Below are positions 41,012 to 49,197 of a stretch of DNA of 64,000 bases, piece after piece. The DNA lies in assembly GCA_964598255.1 (NCBI GenBank), contig CAZRBA010000056.1:16532-80531 (forward strand), in the 5' to 3' direction. The position numbers and the translations under genes were made by a program. The DNA comes from Caldithrix sp964598255 (lineage in GTDB: Bacteria > Calditrichota > Calditrichia > Calditrichales > Calditrichaceae). The notes below the pieces were generated by a model that was not told the DNA's origin, did no database searches, and was given only the letters and a program-made list of their open reading frames with translations. Numbering within the stretch: the first letter of the stretch is position 1; the number at the start of each line of letters is the position of its first letter.

Positions 41012-42430
41012 ATGAACCCTAACATCAATTTAAAACCCAAAAACGCGGAAGATAAACGCGCTTGTTACATTTTGGATACCAATGTGCTTTTGCACGATCC
41101 TTCGGCAATTTTCCGTTTCGAGGAGCATATTGTACTCATTCCGTTGTTTGTTTTGGACGAGATTGACAGCAAGAAAAAAGACCCTCAATTGGGCTACAAC
41201 GCACGGGATATCAGCCAAAAACTAGAGCAGCTCATTCAACGTGGTGGCAAGCCGGAAGAAGGATTAACTATTCCAAACGGATACGATGGTACGCTTTATT
41301 TTGTCAATAATTTTATGTCCGAAAATTTTCCAGGAGAACTGGCCACTTCTTATAAAGATAACGCCATGCTTTCGCAAATTATGGGGCTAAAAGAAAATTT
41401 TCCGGAACGCCATTTCATTCTTGTCTCCAAAGATCGTAATTTGCGTATTAAAAGCTGGGCTTTACAAATTCCCTGTGAAGATTATTTGCACGATAAAATT
41501 TCCGAAGAATATTTGGATAGCTTTTTCCAGCCGGTTAAGGAAATAGCACTCGAAGAAGGCGAAATCAATTTACTGTTTAAGCACAAGGCAGCCGGTAATT
41601 GGGAAATTCCCTATCGAAAAAAATGGCGGTTAAACGAAAACGAAGGTGCCGCTTTATTTGACCCGGGAAATCAATTTTTTGGCATGGGGATCCGTAAAGG
41701 AGACCGGTTAAAGTATTTCGATTATTTTTCCACAAAAATTTTAGACATGCCGCCCAAAGTTTTGGATATGGAACATTACACCTATAATTTTGAGCAGGCG
41801 GTATGCATGCAACAAGCCATGGATGACGATATTAAAATCCAAATTATTATCGGTAAAGCCGGTACGGGAAAAACCCATATTGCCATGGCAGCGGCACTGG
41901 AAAAGGTATTTAAAGAACGCAAATACGATTCTATTAAATTGATTAAACCGGTCATCACCAAAAGCCGATTGGGCGAAGATATTGGCTTTTTGCCGGGCTC
42001 TGTTAAACGCAAACTGTTACCCAAAATGCGTCCCTTTGTGGAAAAATTGCGTCTTTTTACCAAAGATGGCAGCGAAGAGAGTTACAAAAAGTTAATCGAT
42101 TCCGGTGTAATCGAGCTGTTGAATTTGGCTGATATTCGCGGTGCCGATCTGGCGAATTCGTTTGTTATTTTTGACGAAGCACAAAACGCCAACCCATTTC
42201 AGATGCGCACATTGGGTACACGTCTGGGCGAAGATACCAAGTTGATTGTTTTAGGCGATCCTACGCAGATCGACAGTGTTTATCTCGATAAATTTAGTAA
42301 CGCCTTGATTTATCTGTACGAAAATGCTTTACAAAATCCCACCCCTTTTTTAGCGCACATCTGTCTGGTGCAAATGGTACGCTCTCACACATCTCAATGG
42401 TTTGAGAGAAATTTTCAACCGGGAAGGTAA
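41012..42430 (+). CDS. PhoH2-type protein: PIN domain plus PhoH ATPase
   Basis: This 472-residue protein joins a PIN ribonuclease domain to a PhoH-family ATPase, the PhoH2/YlaK arrangement. The PIN part has the acidic site YILDTNVLLHDP (Asp22), LFVLDEID, and the later acidic pair SYKDNAML and SKDRN. The ATPase has Walker A GKAGTGKT (281-288), KPVITKSRLGEDIGFLPGS, and Walker B with VIFDEAQNANPFQMRT, then GTRLGEDTKLIVLGDPTQID. PhoH2 proteins are RNA helicase-nucleases, in some species linked to toxin-antitoxin control. No antitoxin-like gene is adjacent, as is usual for the stand-alone form. The ribosome site is weak (TGGAATT). The gene is 72 bp after ychF. Confidence 0.95.
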   Translation: MNPNINLKPKNAEDKRACYILDTNVLLHDPSAIFRFEEHIVLIPLFVLDEIDSKKKDPQLGYNARDISQKLEQLIQRGGKPEEGLTIPNGYDGTLYFVNNFMSENFPGELATSYKDNAMLSQIMGLKENFPERHFILVSKDRNLRIKSWALQIPCEDYLHDKISEEYLDSFFQPVKEIALEEGEINLLFKHKAAGNWEIPYRKKWRLNENEGAALFDPGNQFFGMGIRKGDRLKYFDYFSTKILDMPPKVLDMEHYTYNFEQAVCMQQAMDDDIKIQIIIGKAGTGKTHIAMAAALEKVFKERKYDSIKLIKPVITKSRLGEDIGFLPGSVKRKLLPKMRPFVEKLRLFTKDGSEESYKKLIDSGVIELLNLADIRGADLANSFVIFDEAQNANPFQMRTLGTRLGEDTKLIVLGDPTQIDSVYLDKFSNALIYLYENALQNPTPFLAHICLVQMVRSHTSQWFERNFQPGR

Positions 42431-42529
42431 CCGTACGCCCGGGTAGTTCCGAAGCAGAATTTTTTCTTTCAAAAAAGGTGTTTACCCGCTAAATTAAAAC
42501 CGTTAAATTTTAAAGACAAAGGAATTTTT

Positions 42530-43771
42530 ATGGTCAGCCTTTCCGTATTCGGTATTACAATGATCTTGTTGTTTTTATTGGGATTACTTATAGGTGCCGG
42601 TATCACCTATTATTTTATGGCCAAACAGCAAAAAGACGCCCGGGAATTGGCAGCGGAATTTGCTTCCAAAGCCCAAGAAGAAAAAATGCGTGAATTGGAA
42701 ACGTTGTTAAATCGGGTTAAAGATTCTTTTGGTAATATGTCCGTGGAGGTTTTAAATAAAAGTACCCGGCAATTGGTACAAATGGCAGATAAAGTTCTGG
42801 AAGACCGATCCCGACTTTCGGAAGAACAGTTAACAAGTAAAAAAAAGCTAATCGATCAAACGCTCGGGAATATGAAGGAAGAATTGGCCAAAGTCCAAAA
42901 TTTGATTCAAAAAATGGAAAACGAGCGCAAGCAAAGTTACGGTGAGTTAAGTGAACAACTCAAACAATCGATGCAACAAACCCAGCATCTACAGAACATC
43001 ACTCAGCAGCTTTCCACAGCATTAACACATACCCAGGCCCGCGGCCAGTGGGGCGAACGTATGGCCGAAGATGTTCTGCGCATGGCCGGATTTATTGAAG
43101 GAATTAATTATCTCAAACAATCGCGTTTGCAGTCGAACGATAAACGGCCGGACTTTACGTTTTTGTTGCCCCAAAATTTAAAAGTAAATATGGATGTTAA
43201 ATTTCCTTTAACCAATTATTTGAATTATTTGAACGCCCAAACAGATCGGGAGCGAGAGCATTACAAAAATCTATTCCTTCGTGATGTGCGTAGCCGAATT
43301 AAGGAAGTAACCACCCGCGATTATATTAACCCGGCCGAAAACACCGTTGATTATGTGATTGTGTTTATCCCGAATGAACAGGTGTATGCTTTTATTAACG
43401 AGCACGATGGCGCCATTCTTGACGAAGCTTTAAAAAGCAAAGTGATTTTATCTTCACCCATTACGCTTTATGCCGTGTTGGCCGTAATTCGTCAAGCGGT
43501 AGATAATTTTAATCTGGAACGAACGGCGGCCGAAATTTTGGCTTTACTTAACGATTTTAATAAACAATGGGAAAAATTTAAACAAGCCATGGAAAAAATG
43601 GGTAAACGTTTGGCGGATGCACAAAAAGAATACACGAATTTGATTACGACGCGTACCAATCAATTGGAGCGCCCCTTACGCAAAATTGAACAGGTACGGG
43701 TCGAAAAACAATTGGACGGTAAGGTAACCCCAAAAGTTTTACCCAATAAAAACAAAGATGAACTCCTGTAA
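42530..43771 (+). CDS. rmuC: RmuC-family protein
   Basis: RmuC limits inversions and other rearrangements at short repeats, probably through its nuclease-like core. The 413-residue product has an N-terminal membrane anchor (MILLFLLGLLIGAGITYYFM), a coiled coil to about residue 160 and the RmuC core: TQARGQWGERMAEDVLRMAGF, RPDFTFLLPQ, NMDVKFPLTNYL, VDYVIVFIPNEQVYAFI and SPITLYAVLAVIRQAV. AAAGGAA stands 7-13 bases before the ATG, and AATTAAAACCGTT (42492-42504) lies just upstream. It is convergent with the Rieske gene, with 51 bp between the stop codons. Confidence 0.95.
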   Translation: MVSLSVFGITMILLFLLGLLIGAGITYYFMAKQQKDARELAAEFASKAQEEKMRELETLLNRVKDSFGNMSVEVLNKSTRQLVQMADKVLEDRSRLSEEQLTSKKKLIDQTLGNMKEELAKVQNLIQKMENERKQSYGELSEQLKQSMQQTQHLQNITQQLSTALTHTQARGQWGERMAEDVLRMAGFIEGINYLKQSRLQSNDKRPDFTFLLPQNLKVNMDVKFPLTNYLNYLNAQTDREREHYKNLFLRDVRSRIKEVTTRDYINPAENTVDYVIVFIPNEQVYAFINEHDGAILDEALKSKVILSSPITLYAVLAVIRQAVDNFNLERTAAEILALLNDFNKQWEKFKQAMEKMGKRLADAQKEYTNLITTRTNQLERPLRKIEQVRVEKQLDGKVTPKVLPNKNKDELL

Positions 43772-43822
43772 TAACATCCGATGTTTCGGCAACTTGTTTT
43801 GGCGAATTTTTTCTATTTGGTC

Positions 43823-44146
43823 TTAACGTGCTTTTCCTTGCAAACACACGTAAACGCAATCCTCCCGCTCGCTAACAGCATAGGTGGCAATTTTGAGATT
43901 CGGATTCCCGCTAAAAGAGCCATCTTGCAATCGAAAGCGCCAACCGTGATACTTGCAGACAATGTGTCCGTTGTCCGTAACACCATCGCTTAAAGGGGCA
44001 CCTTGGTGCGGGCAAACATTGCTCAGGACAAAAAGATTGCCTCGATGGCGAATAAGAACAATTTTTTTGCCATTTACCGTCAAAGCCAACTTTTTGCCCT
44101 CTTTAATATCACTGCTGCGAGCGACTTTGATTTCGGGTTGCTTCAT
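43823..44146 (-). CDS. Rieske [2Fe-2S] ferredoxin, NirD/assimilatory type
   Basis: This 107-residue soluble protein is a minimal Rieske domain. The cluster ligands are visible in CPHQGAPL (Cys45, His47) and CKYHGWRF (Cys64, His67). There is no membrane anchor or export signal, so it is cytoplasmic and resembles the small Rieske ferredoxins or the NirD subunit rather than the bc1 complex protein. Its ATG overlaps the last codon of the metallo-beta-lactamase-fold gene (ATGA), so the two are translationally coupled. It could pass electrons to the hydrolase-associated pathway or to an oxygenase elsewhere (inference). Confidence 0.92.
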   Translation of the reverse strand: MKQPEIKVARSSDIKEGKKLALTVNGKKIVLIRHRGNLFVLSNVCPHQGAPLSDGVTDNGHIVCKYHGWRFRLQDGSFSGNPNLKIATYAVSEREDCVYVCLQGKAR

Positions 44147-44985
44147 AAATCGATTTCTTCACCCAAGCGAAATCCTTTGTCGTCTTCAATAACTCTGCCT
44201 GCGGCCCGAAAGGGATCGTGTTCGAAAATCAAAATCCAATTTTCTTTAACGGCCTGCGGCAAAAGACGCTTTTTTTCCTCCAATGTGATTAACGGATTGT
44301 TGTCATAAGCCATAATGTAAGGTAAGGGAATGTGGGAGGCCGTAGGCATAAGGTCCGCACAATAAAGCAATGTTTGCCGACCGTCGGAAATTTTAACCAA
44401 CTGCATGCCGTGGGTATGGCCGAACATCACCAGCACTTCAATACCAGGAAACAGTTCTTTTGGACCGTCTAATTGCACCAGTTGGCCCGCTTCTTCGATG
44501 GGTTTAAAATTTTCGGGCATATAGCTGGCACGATCTTTTTCGCTGGGATTGTTGGCCCAGTACCATTGTTCTGCTTGTACGTAATATTTGGCATTGGGAA
44601 AGGTTGGTTGCACTTTGCCGTTGCGCATGGCGGTGGCGCCACCGGTGTGATCAAAGTGCAAATGGGTAATAATCACATCCGTAAAATCGTCTACGGCTAA
44701 ACCGTGTGCTTGTAAATCTTTTTCCAAATCATGTTTTTTATGATCTACATTGTAAATTTTACTTAGCTTTTCGCTTAATTTATGACCAACCCCGGTGTCG
44801 ACTAAAATCAAACGATTATTGCCGCGAATCACCATGGTACGCATGGCCAGCACAATGCGGTTTAGTTCGTCGGCCGGATTGGTTTTGCTCCACAAAACCT
44901 TGGGGACCACGCCAAACATGGCCCCGCCGTCCAGACTAACGTATCCGGTCTCAATCGTAAATACTTCGTATGCTCCGATTTTCAT
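44143..44985 (-). CDS. Metallo-beta-lactamase-fold hydrolase (lactonase-like)
   Basis: The 280-residue product has the HxHxDH metal motif as THLHFDHTGG (His108, His110, Asp112, His113), a further metal ligand region in FGHTHGMQ, and YCADLMPT for the bridging Asp. GGMFG-like opening strands and LVDTGVGHKL complete the core. The group includes quorum-quenching N-acyl homoserine lactonases and related esterases; the substrate is not evident here. GGAGG stands before the ATG. It shares an operon with the Rieske gene, which overlaps its stop. An AATTAAAACCGTTTAAC element (minus strand, 45015-45031) sits about 30 bp ahead of its start. Confidence 0.88.
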   Translation of the reverse strand: MKIGAYEVFTIETGYVSLDGGAMFGVVPKVLWSKTNPADELNRIVLAMRTMVIRGNNRLILVDTGVGHKLSEKLSKIYNVDHKKHDLEKDLQAHGLAVDDFTDVIITHLHFDHTGGATAMRNGKVQPTFPNAKYYVQAEQWYWANNPSEKDRASYMPENFKPIEEAGQLVQLDGPKELFPGIEVLVMFGHTHGMQLVKISDGRQTLLYCADLMPTASHIPLPYIMAYDNNPLITLEEKKRLLPQAVKENWILIFEHDPFRAAGRVIEDDKGFRLGEEIDL

Positions 44986-45149
44986 TTCTGCCTCCGCAAA
45001 TTAAGAAAATGAATGTTAAACGGTTTTAATTCAGGCACATTATTGGCCTGTCTTTTGCCGTAATTTACGGAAAAGATAAAAGAACCGAAAGAATAAGATT
45101 GTTGCGATACTAATTTTTTGTTTGTTATTTGGTAACGCTGATGTCTGTC

Positions 45150-45995
45150 TTAATATTTCAAATGGTGGTCAAACCACGATTCTGTTAAATCGCGCGCAAT
45201 AAAATAGGCTTCGCTTCCCACTTCAAAGGGGTGCCGAATACCAAAGGTATGGTCAGTGCCTTCGATAATTTCCAGGCGTTTGGAAGGTGCGGCGCAATTT
45301 TCATAAAGTAAGGCACTTTCATCGGGCGGAATGGTGTTATCTTCGGCTCCGTGAATGAATAAGGTCGGAGTGTACAATTCTTTTACGCGTTCGGCCAAAT
45401 CGTATTGCGCTTTGTTTGCCGTAAGATCTTGCCAGTACGACCGGTTAACCCTTAGGGGTTGCTGTAAAAAGGGTGTTTTAAATTCAAGATAGCCCTTATT
45501 TTCCCATTCTTTAAGTTCGGCTTCGCTGTAGCGGAATAAAGTGCCAACGCTGGCCCAGGTTACTACGGCTCCGATTTCATCTTCGAATTCCAGGGCGGAT
45601 AAAAGTGCAATCGCACCGCCTCGGCTATGCCCTAAAATTCCTATGCGTTCACGATCGATAACCTGCTTGCCGATTTTTCCGTCTAAAATTGCGTGAATAA
45701 CGGTACGAACATCCGATAATTCTTGCGAAATGGTATTTTGGGCAAATGCATCCAATGCCGTAAAATGTTTTCCGTCGGGCCCGATGCCGTTCTTCGAAAA
45801 GTTAATGTTTAAGGTTACGTAATCGCTGCGGGTTAACGATCGGCCCAAATCCGGCAAAAAGCCCCAGTCTTTAAAACCTTTAAATCCGTGAAGAATAAGA
45901 ATTGCAGGGGCCTGATTGGTGCCTTCGCTGTACCTTAAATCGAAGTGAATAAGATTGTTGTTATCGTTTGGGATCGTTAGTAAACGGCGGATCAT
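45150..45995 (-). CDS. Alpha/beta-hydrolase (dienelactone-hydrolase/acylaminoacyl-peptidase-like)
   Basis: The 281-residue product starts at the ATG at 45995, with GGAG 8-11 bases upstream; an earlier in-frame ATG adds 11 residues without homology. It has the oxyanion motif ILILHGFKGFKDWG, the nucleophile elbow LGHSRGGA (Ser124), the acid in FIHGAEDNTIPP and the catalytic His in GTDHTFG. The GFKGFKDWG loop is typical of a family of bacterial peptidase-like esterases often annotated as alpha/beta hydrolases. No export signal is seen. It stands alone, between the metallo-hydrolase gene and cytochrome c, with about 150 bp on either side. Its natural ester or peptide substrate is unknown. Confidence 0.88.
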   Translation of the reverse strand: MIRRLLTIPNDNNNLIHFDLRYSEGTNQAPAILILHGFKGFKDWGFLPDLGRSLTRSDYVTLNINFSKNGIGPDGKHFTALDAFAQNTISQELSDVRTVIHAILDGKIGKQVIDRERIGILGHSRGGAIALLSALEFEDEIGAVVTWASVGTLFRYSEAELKEWENKGYLEFKTPFLQQPLRVNRSYWQDLTANKAQYDLAERVKELYTPTLFIHGAEDNTIPPDESALLYENCAAPSKRLEIIEGTDHTFGIRHPFEVGSEAYFIARDLTESWFDHHLKY

Positions 45996-46158
45996 AGCTA
46001 TTCTCCAAAAAACCTGAATGAAAAACAACTTTTTGAAAAATTTCCGTAATGGGCAATTTATGTTTCATATTGAAAATTGAGCACATTCGTTAAACCATTG
46101 ATATGATTCGGACTTTGCGGATAGCCTGTAAAAAAGGTGGTAAACTATTTTCATGATA

Positions 46159-46506
46159 TTAAAAATTTTTAACAAACTTTGCTAATCGTTGTATTTGTTT
46201 TTCATTAAGCTGGGGTAAGGCAGGCATTTTGCCTTTTCCGTTTTGAATAATTTGGCTAATTTGTGTTTCACTTAATCCGTTGTTAATTAAAGATGGGTTG
46301 CCGTTAAGCCCTCTCCCGCCGGTTCCGTGACACGAAGCGCAATTGTGTAAATATAAAATCATGGCTTCTTGATCGCCCATAACGGCGGAAGCTGTTTTAC
46401 TACGATGAGGTGCTTCAAAAGGATTACTTAAAATCAAATATCCGGCAATAAGAATGACAGCCGTTACCATAAATACGGTAAATATCAGTACGGGCTTATT
46501 CTCCAA
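46159..46506 (-). CDS. Membrane-anchored small cytochrome c
   Basis: This is a mono-heme c-type cytochrome of about 115 residues. From a TTG start at 46506, which has GGAG 9 bases upstream, the protein begins with an uncleaved anchor (MENKPVLIFTVFMVTAVILIAGYL). The heme site is NCASCHG (Cys56, Cys59, His60). The likely sixth ligand is Met94 in GKGKMPALPQL. Starting further upstream would give an implausible N-terminus, and the next ATG would cut off part of the anchor. It should carry electrons on the periplasmic face of the inner membrane, between a quinol-oxidising complex and a terminal reductase or oxidase. No partner is adjacent. It is divergent from the cca-type gene. Confidence 0.86.
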   Translation of the reverse strand: MENKPVLIFTVFMVTAVILIAGYLILSNPFEAPHRSKTASAVMGDQEAMILYLHNCASCHGTGGRGLNGNPSLINNGLSETQISQIIQNGKGKMPALPQLNEKQIQRLAKFVKNF

Positions 46507-46675
46507 ACATATCTCCGTTATTTTATTCGGCAAATTGAAAAACAGGATAAATAACCCTGTTTTATTTACAATAGAATTTAATAAAATTAGGGCCAAAAGC
46601 AAAGAGCTATATACGATAATTCGATTCGGATTTTTGCTTAATCTTTAGTAATTTAATTGGCGGAAGAGAAAACAG

Positions 46676-46691
46676 AACCGTTTTAACGGTT
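46676..46691. promoter_or_regulatory. Palindrome AACCGTT-TT-AACGGTT
   Basis: A perfect 16-base palindrome in the divergent region between the cytochrome c and cca-type genes, followed by TTTTG. It closely resembles a second palindrome 59 bp away. It could be an operator or a small terminator-like hairpin. Confidence 0.4.
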
Positions 46692-46734
46692 TTTGTGATT
46701 CGTGTTGGGGTAAGTGAAATAGTGTGCGCATTTC

Positions 46735-46750
46735 AATCGTTTTAACGATT
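46735..46750. promoter_or_regulatory. Palindrome AATCGTT-TT-AACGATT
   Basis: This perfect 16-base palindrome differs from the one at 46676-46691 by one symmetric change (CC/GG to TC/GA). It lies 56-71 bases before the start of the nucleotidyltransferase gene, a suitable position for an operator over its promoter. Confidence 0.4.
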
Positions 46751-46805
46751 TTGATAAACAGATATTTGCCAAAACAAGCAAGTGCGCTTTAAGCAAGAGG
46801 ACAAA

Positions 46806-48191
46806 ATGAAAACCGATGAATTACTACATAAAATATATTACACGGCAAAACGTTTAAACTACCAAATTTTTGTTGTAGGCGGATTTGTGCGTGATAAGTT
46901 ATTGGGCAAACAGGTAAAAGATATCGATTTCGTCGTTGTTGGCAACGCTATGCGTTTTGCCGATGCCCTTAAAGAAAATCTGCACTTGCGTACAATTGTT
47001 CGTTACCCGCGATTCGGAACATTTATGGCCCGTTATTATGGCTACCAATTAGAATTTGTGAATGCCCGCAAAGAATCGTATCAAAAAAACTCACGCAAGC
47101 CCGTAACAAAGCAGGCCGATTTATTCTCCGATCTTAGCCGCCGTGATTTTACAATCAATACCTTAGCCATGGATATTTCCCCCGAGCATTTTGGACAAAT
47201 AATCGATATCTACCACGGACAAGAAGATTTGCAAAAAAGAATTATTCGTACACCCCTGGAACCCAAACAAACATTTTCGGACGATCCTTTAAGAATGCTG
47301 CGCGCCATTCGATTTGCCGCACAACTTAAGTTCACCATCGAAGAGCAAACATTTAAAGCCATCAAAGCCAATGCACATCGCTTGTCAATTATTTCTCAGG
47401 AACGTATTACCGAAGAATTCAATAAAATTTTGTTGACAGAAAAACCATCTCTTGGCATTAAACTCCTGGATGAAAGCGGACTATTAGAGTACTTTTTCCC
47501 CGAATTAGTACGCCTGAAAGGAGTCGAACAGCGTAAAGGATTTCATCATAAAGATGTTTTTTACCACACGCTGGAAGTAGTAGATAATGTGGCGGCAAAA
47601 AAAGCCGACCTGAAACTACGTTTGGCCGCTTTATTACACGATATCGGAAAACCGATTACCAAACGTTTTGACGATCGGTCCGGTTGGACTTTTCATGGGC
47701 ATGAAGTGGTCGGACAACGGATGGCCAAAAAAATTTTACGCCGTTTTAAATATTCCAATGATATCATTCAATATGTGGTAAAACTTGTGGGCTTGCATCT
47801 GCGGCCAATGGCCTTAGTAGGCGACGAAGTAACCGATTCGGCCATTCGTCGGTTAATTTTTTTGGCCGGTGATGATCTGGATGATTTAATGGTGCTTTGT
47901 AAAGCCGATATCACATCAAAAATTCCCGGTAAAGTTAAACGTTATTTGCAAAATTACGATTATGTTTTACAGCGAATTAATGAAGTGGAAGAACGCGACC
48001 GGTTGCGAAATTTTCAACCGCCTGTAGATGGCAACGAAATTATGCAACGCTTTGCCTTACAGCCAGGCCCCAAAGTCGGGCAAATTAAAAAATTTATTTT
48101 GGAAGCCATTTTGAATGGGGAAGTGGCAAACGATCACGATGCCTGTTTACAATATATTTTGCAACATAAAAAGCAACTTTTGAATGAATAA
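46806..48191 (+). CDS. CCA-adding / poly(A) polymerase-family nucleotidyltransferase with HD domain
   Basis: The 461-residue protein has the class II tRNA nucleotidyltransferase head: FVVGGFVRDKLLG, catalytic DIDF (Asp39, Asp41), FGTFMARYYGYQLEFVNAR, and the base-selecting SRRDFTINTLAMD. The neck helix RMLRAIRFAAQL follows. A C-terminal HD phosphohydrolase domain is clear (FYHTLEVVDNV, AALLHDIGKP, TFHGHEVVG). The arrangement fits bacterial CCA-adding enzymes, which repair tRNA 3' ends, but A-adding and poly(A) enzymes share it. I start it at the ATG at 46806, preceded by AGAGGA. An ATG eight codons earlier has no ribosome site. Confidence 0.92.
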   Translation: MKTDELLHKIYYTAKRLNYQIFVVGGFVRDKLLGKQVKDIDFVVVGNAMRFADALKENLHLRTIVRYPRFGTFMARYYGYQLEFVNARKESYQKNSRKPVTKQADLFSDLSRRDFTINTLAMDISPEHFGQIIDIYHGQEDLQKRIIRTPLEPKQTFSDDPLRMLRAIRFAAQLKFTIEEQTFKAIKANAHRLSIISQERITEEFNKILLTEKPSLGIKLLDESGLLEYFFPELVRLKGVEQRKGFHHKDVFYHTLEVVDNVAAKKADLKLRLAALLHDIGKPITKRFDDRSGWTFHGHEVVGQRMAKKILRRFKYSNDIIQYVVKLVGLHLRPMALVGDEVTDSAIRRLIFLAGDDLDDLMVLCKADITSKIPGKVKRYLQNYDYVLQRINEVEERDRLRNFQPPVDGNEIMQRFALQPGPKVGQIKKFILEAILNGEVANDHDACLQYILQHKKQLLNE

Positions 48192-48412
48192 AAATTTGCA
48201 GGATAAAAAAGCAAAACGTTTAAATCAAAAAAGGAATTTTCCGAAAGTTCGGTTGAACAACATGGATGAAAATCCTAAAGCAATAAAACGCAAAAGTGAT
48301 TTATGTCCGTTTTTATTGAATTTTTTTTATTCCGCTTTGTATTAATAGCAACTTTTGATAAAATTACACGTTAATACAGTCTTGTAAGACGAATACAGAA
48401 AGGAAGGGTGCT

Positions 48413-49180
48413 ATGGCCGAACAAGATAACAGCTCACCGCAAATTAATGAGTCAATGAATCCGCAAAACAAAACGTTGTCGGAAAATCCGGAGCCGCAAT
48501 TAACGGCATGGCAAAAAATAATGTACATTTTTACCAATCCCAATAAAACATTAGCCACCTTGCGTACCAATCCCACTTGGCTTTTACCCCTATTGTTAAT
48601 TATGGCTATGACGGTAATCTTTACCGTTGCAACAAAAGATCTGATGATTGAATACCGCAAAGAAGTGATTTTAAACTCCGACAAAATTCCCGAAGAACAA
48701 AAAGATTTGATGTTGGAACGAATGGATAATATGACACCTAAGGCTTACTATATACAAAGCATTGGTGGCGGACTTGTCGGCTTGGTTCTGGTCTATTTAT
48801 TTGCTTCCGCAATTTTTATCTTTGTCGGAAACTTTATCTTGGGCGGTAAAGCTTCCTTTAAACAAATTTTTTCGTTGTATGTTTGGGGCAATATGGTTTC
48901 GCTTATTGAACTTCCGGTAAAAGGAGGCTTGGCATTAGCCAAAGGATCGGCGCAGGTTTATACAAGTTTGGCCGTATTAATGGACCCCGCGCAGAATAAA
49001 ACCGTTTTGTTCCAGTTGTTAAACGCTGTCGATGTTTTTAATATTTGGCGCATCATCCTTTGGGCCATAGGGTTCGCTTATATCTATCATTTCAGTCCTA
49101 AAAAATCATATATCACCGTAATTTCCATCTATGTTTTTTATATTTTTATAAGCATAGGTTTGGGACGGTTTTTTATCTAA
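48413..49180 (+). CDS. Yip1-family multi-spanning membrane protein
   Basis: The 255-residue product has a 35-residue polar N-terminus (NSSPQINESMNPQNKT) and about five membrane helices: TWLLPLLLIMAMTVIFTV, GGGLVGLVLVYLFASAIFIF, a segment around IFSLYVWGNMVSL, IILWAIGFAYIYHF and ISIYVFYIFISIGLG. The layout, with a KIMYIFTNPNKTLATLR motif just before the first helix, is that of bacterial Yip1-domain proteins, whose job is unclear. AAAGGAAGG precedes the ATG. It is 17 bp ahead of the TolC-like gene, so it is the first gene of the export operon; such proteins are often found with ABC exporters. No catalytic residues are seen. Confidence 0.85.
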   Translation: MAEQDNSSPQINESMNPQNKTLSENPEPQLTAWQKIMYIFTNPNKTLATLRTNPTWLLPLLLIMAMTVIFTVATKDLMIEYRKEVILNSDKIPEEQKDLMLERMDNMTPKAYYIQSIGGGLVGLVLVYLFASAIFIFVGNFILGGKASFKQIFSLYVWGNMVSLIELPVKGGLALAKGSAQVYTSLAVLMDPAQNKTVLFQLLNAVDVFNIWRIILWAIGFAYIYHFSPKKSYITVISIYVFYIFISIGLGRFFI

Positions 49181-49197
49181 AATAAGGAGTTGAAAAA

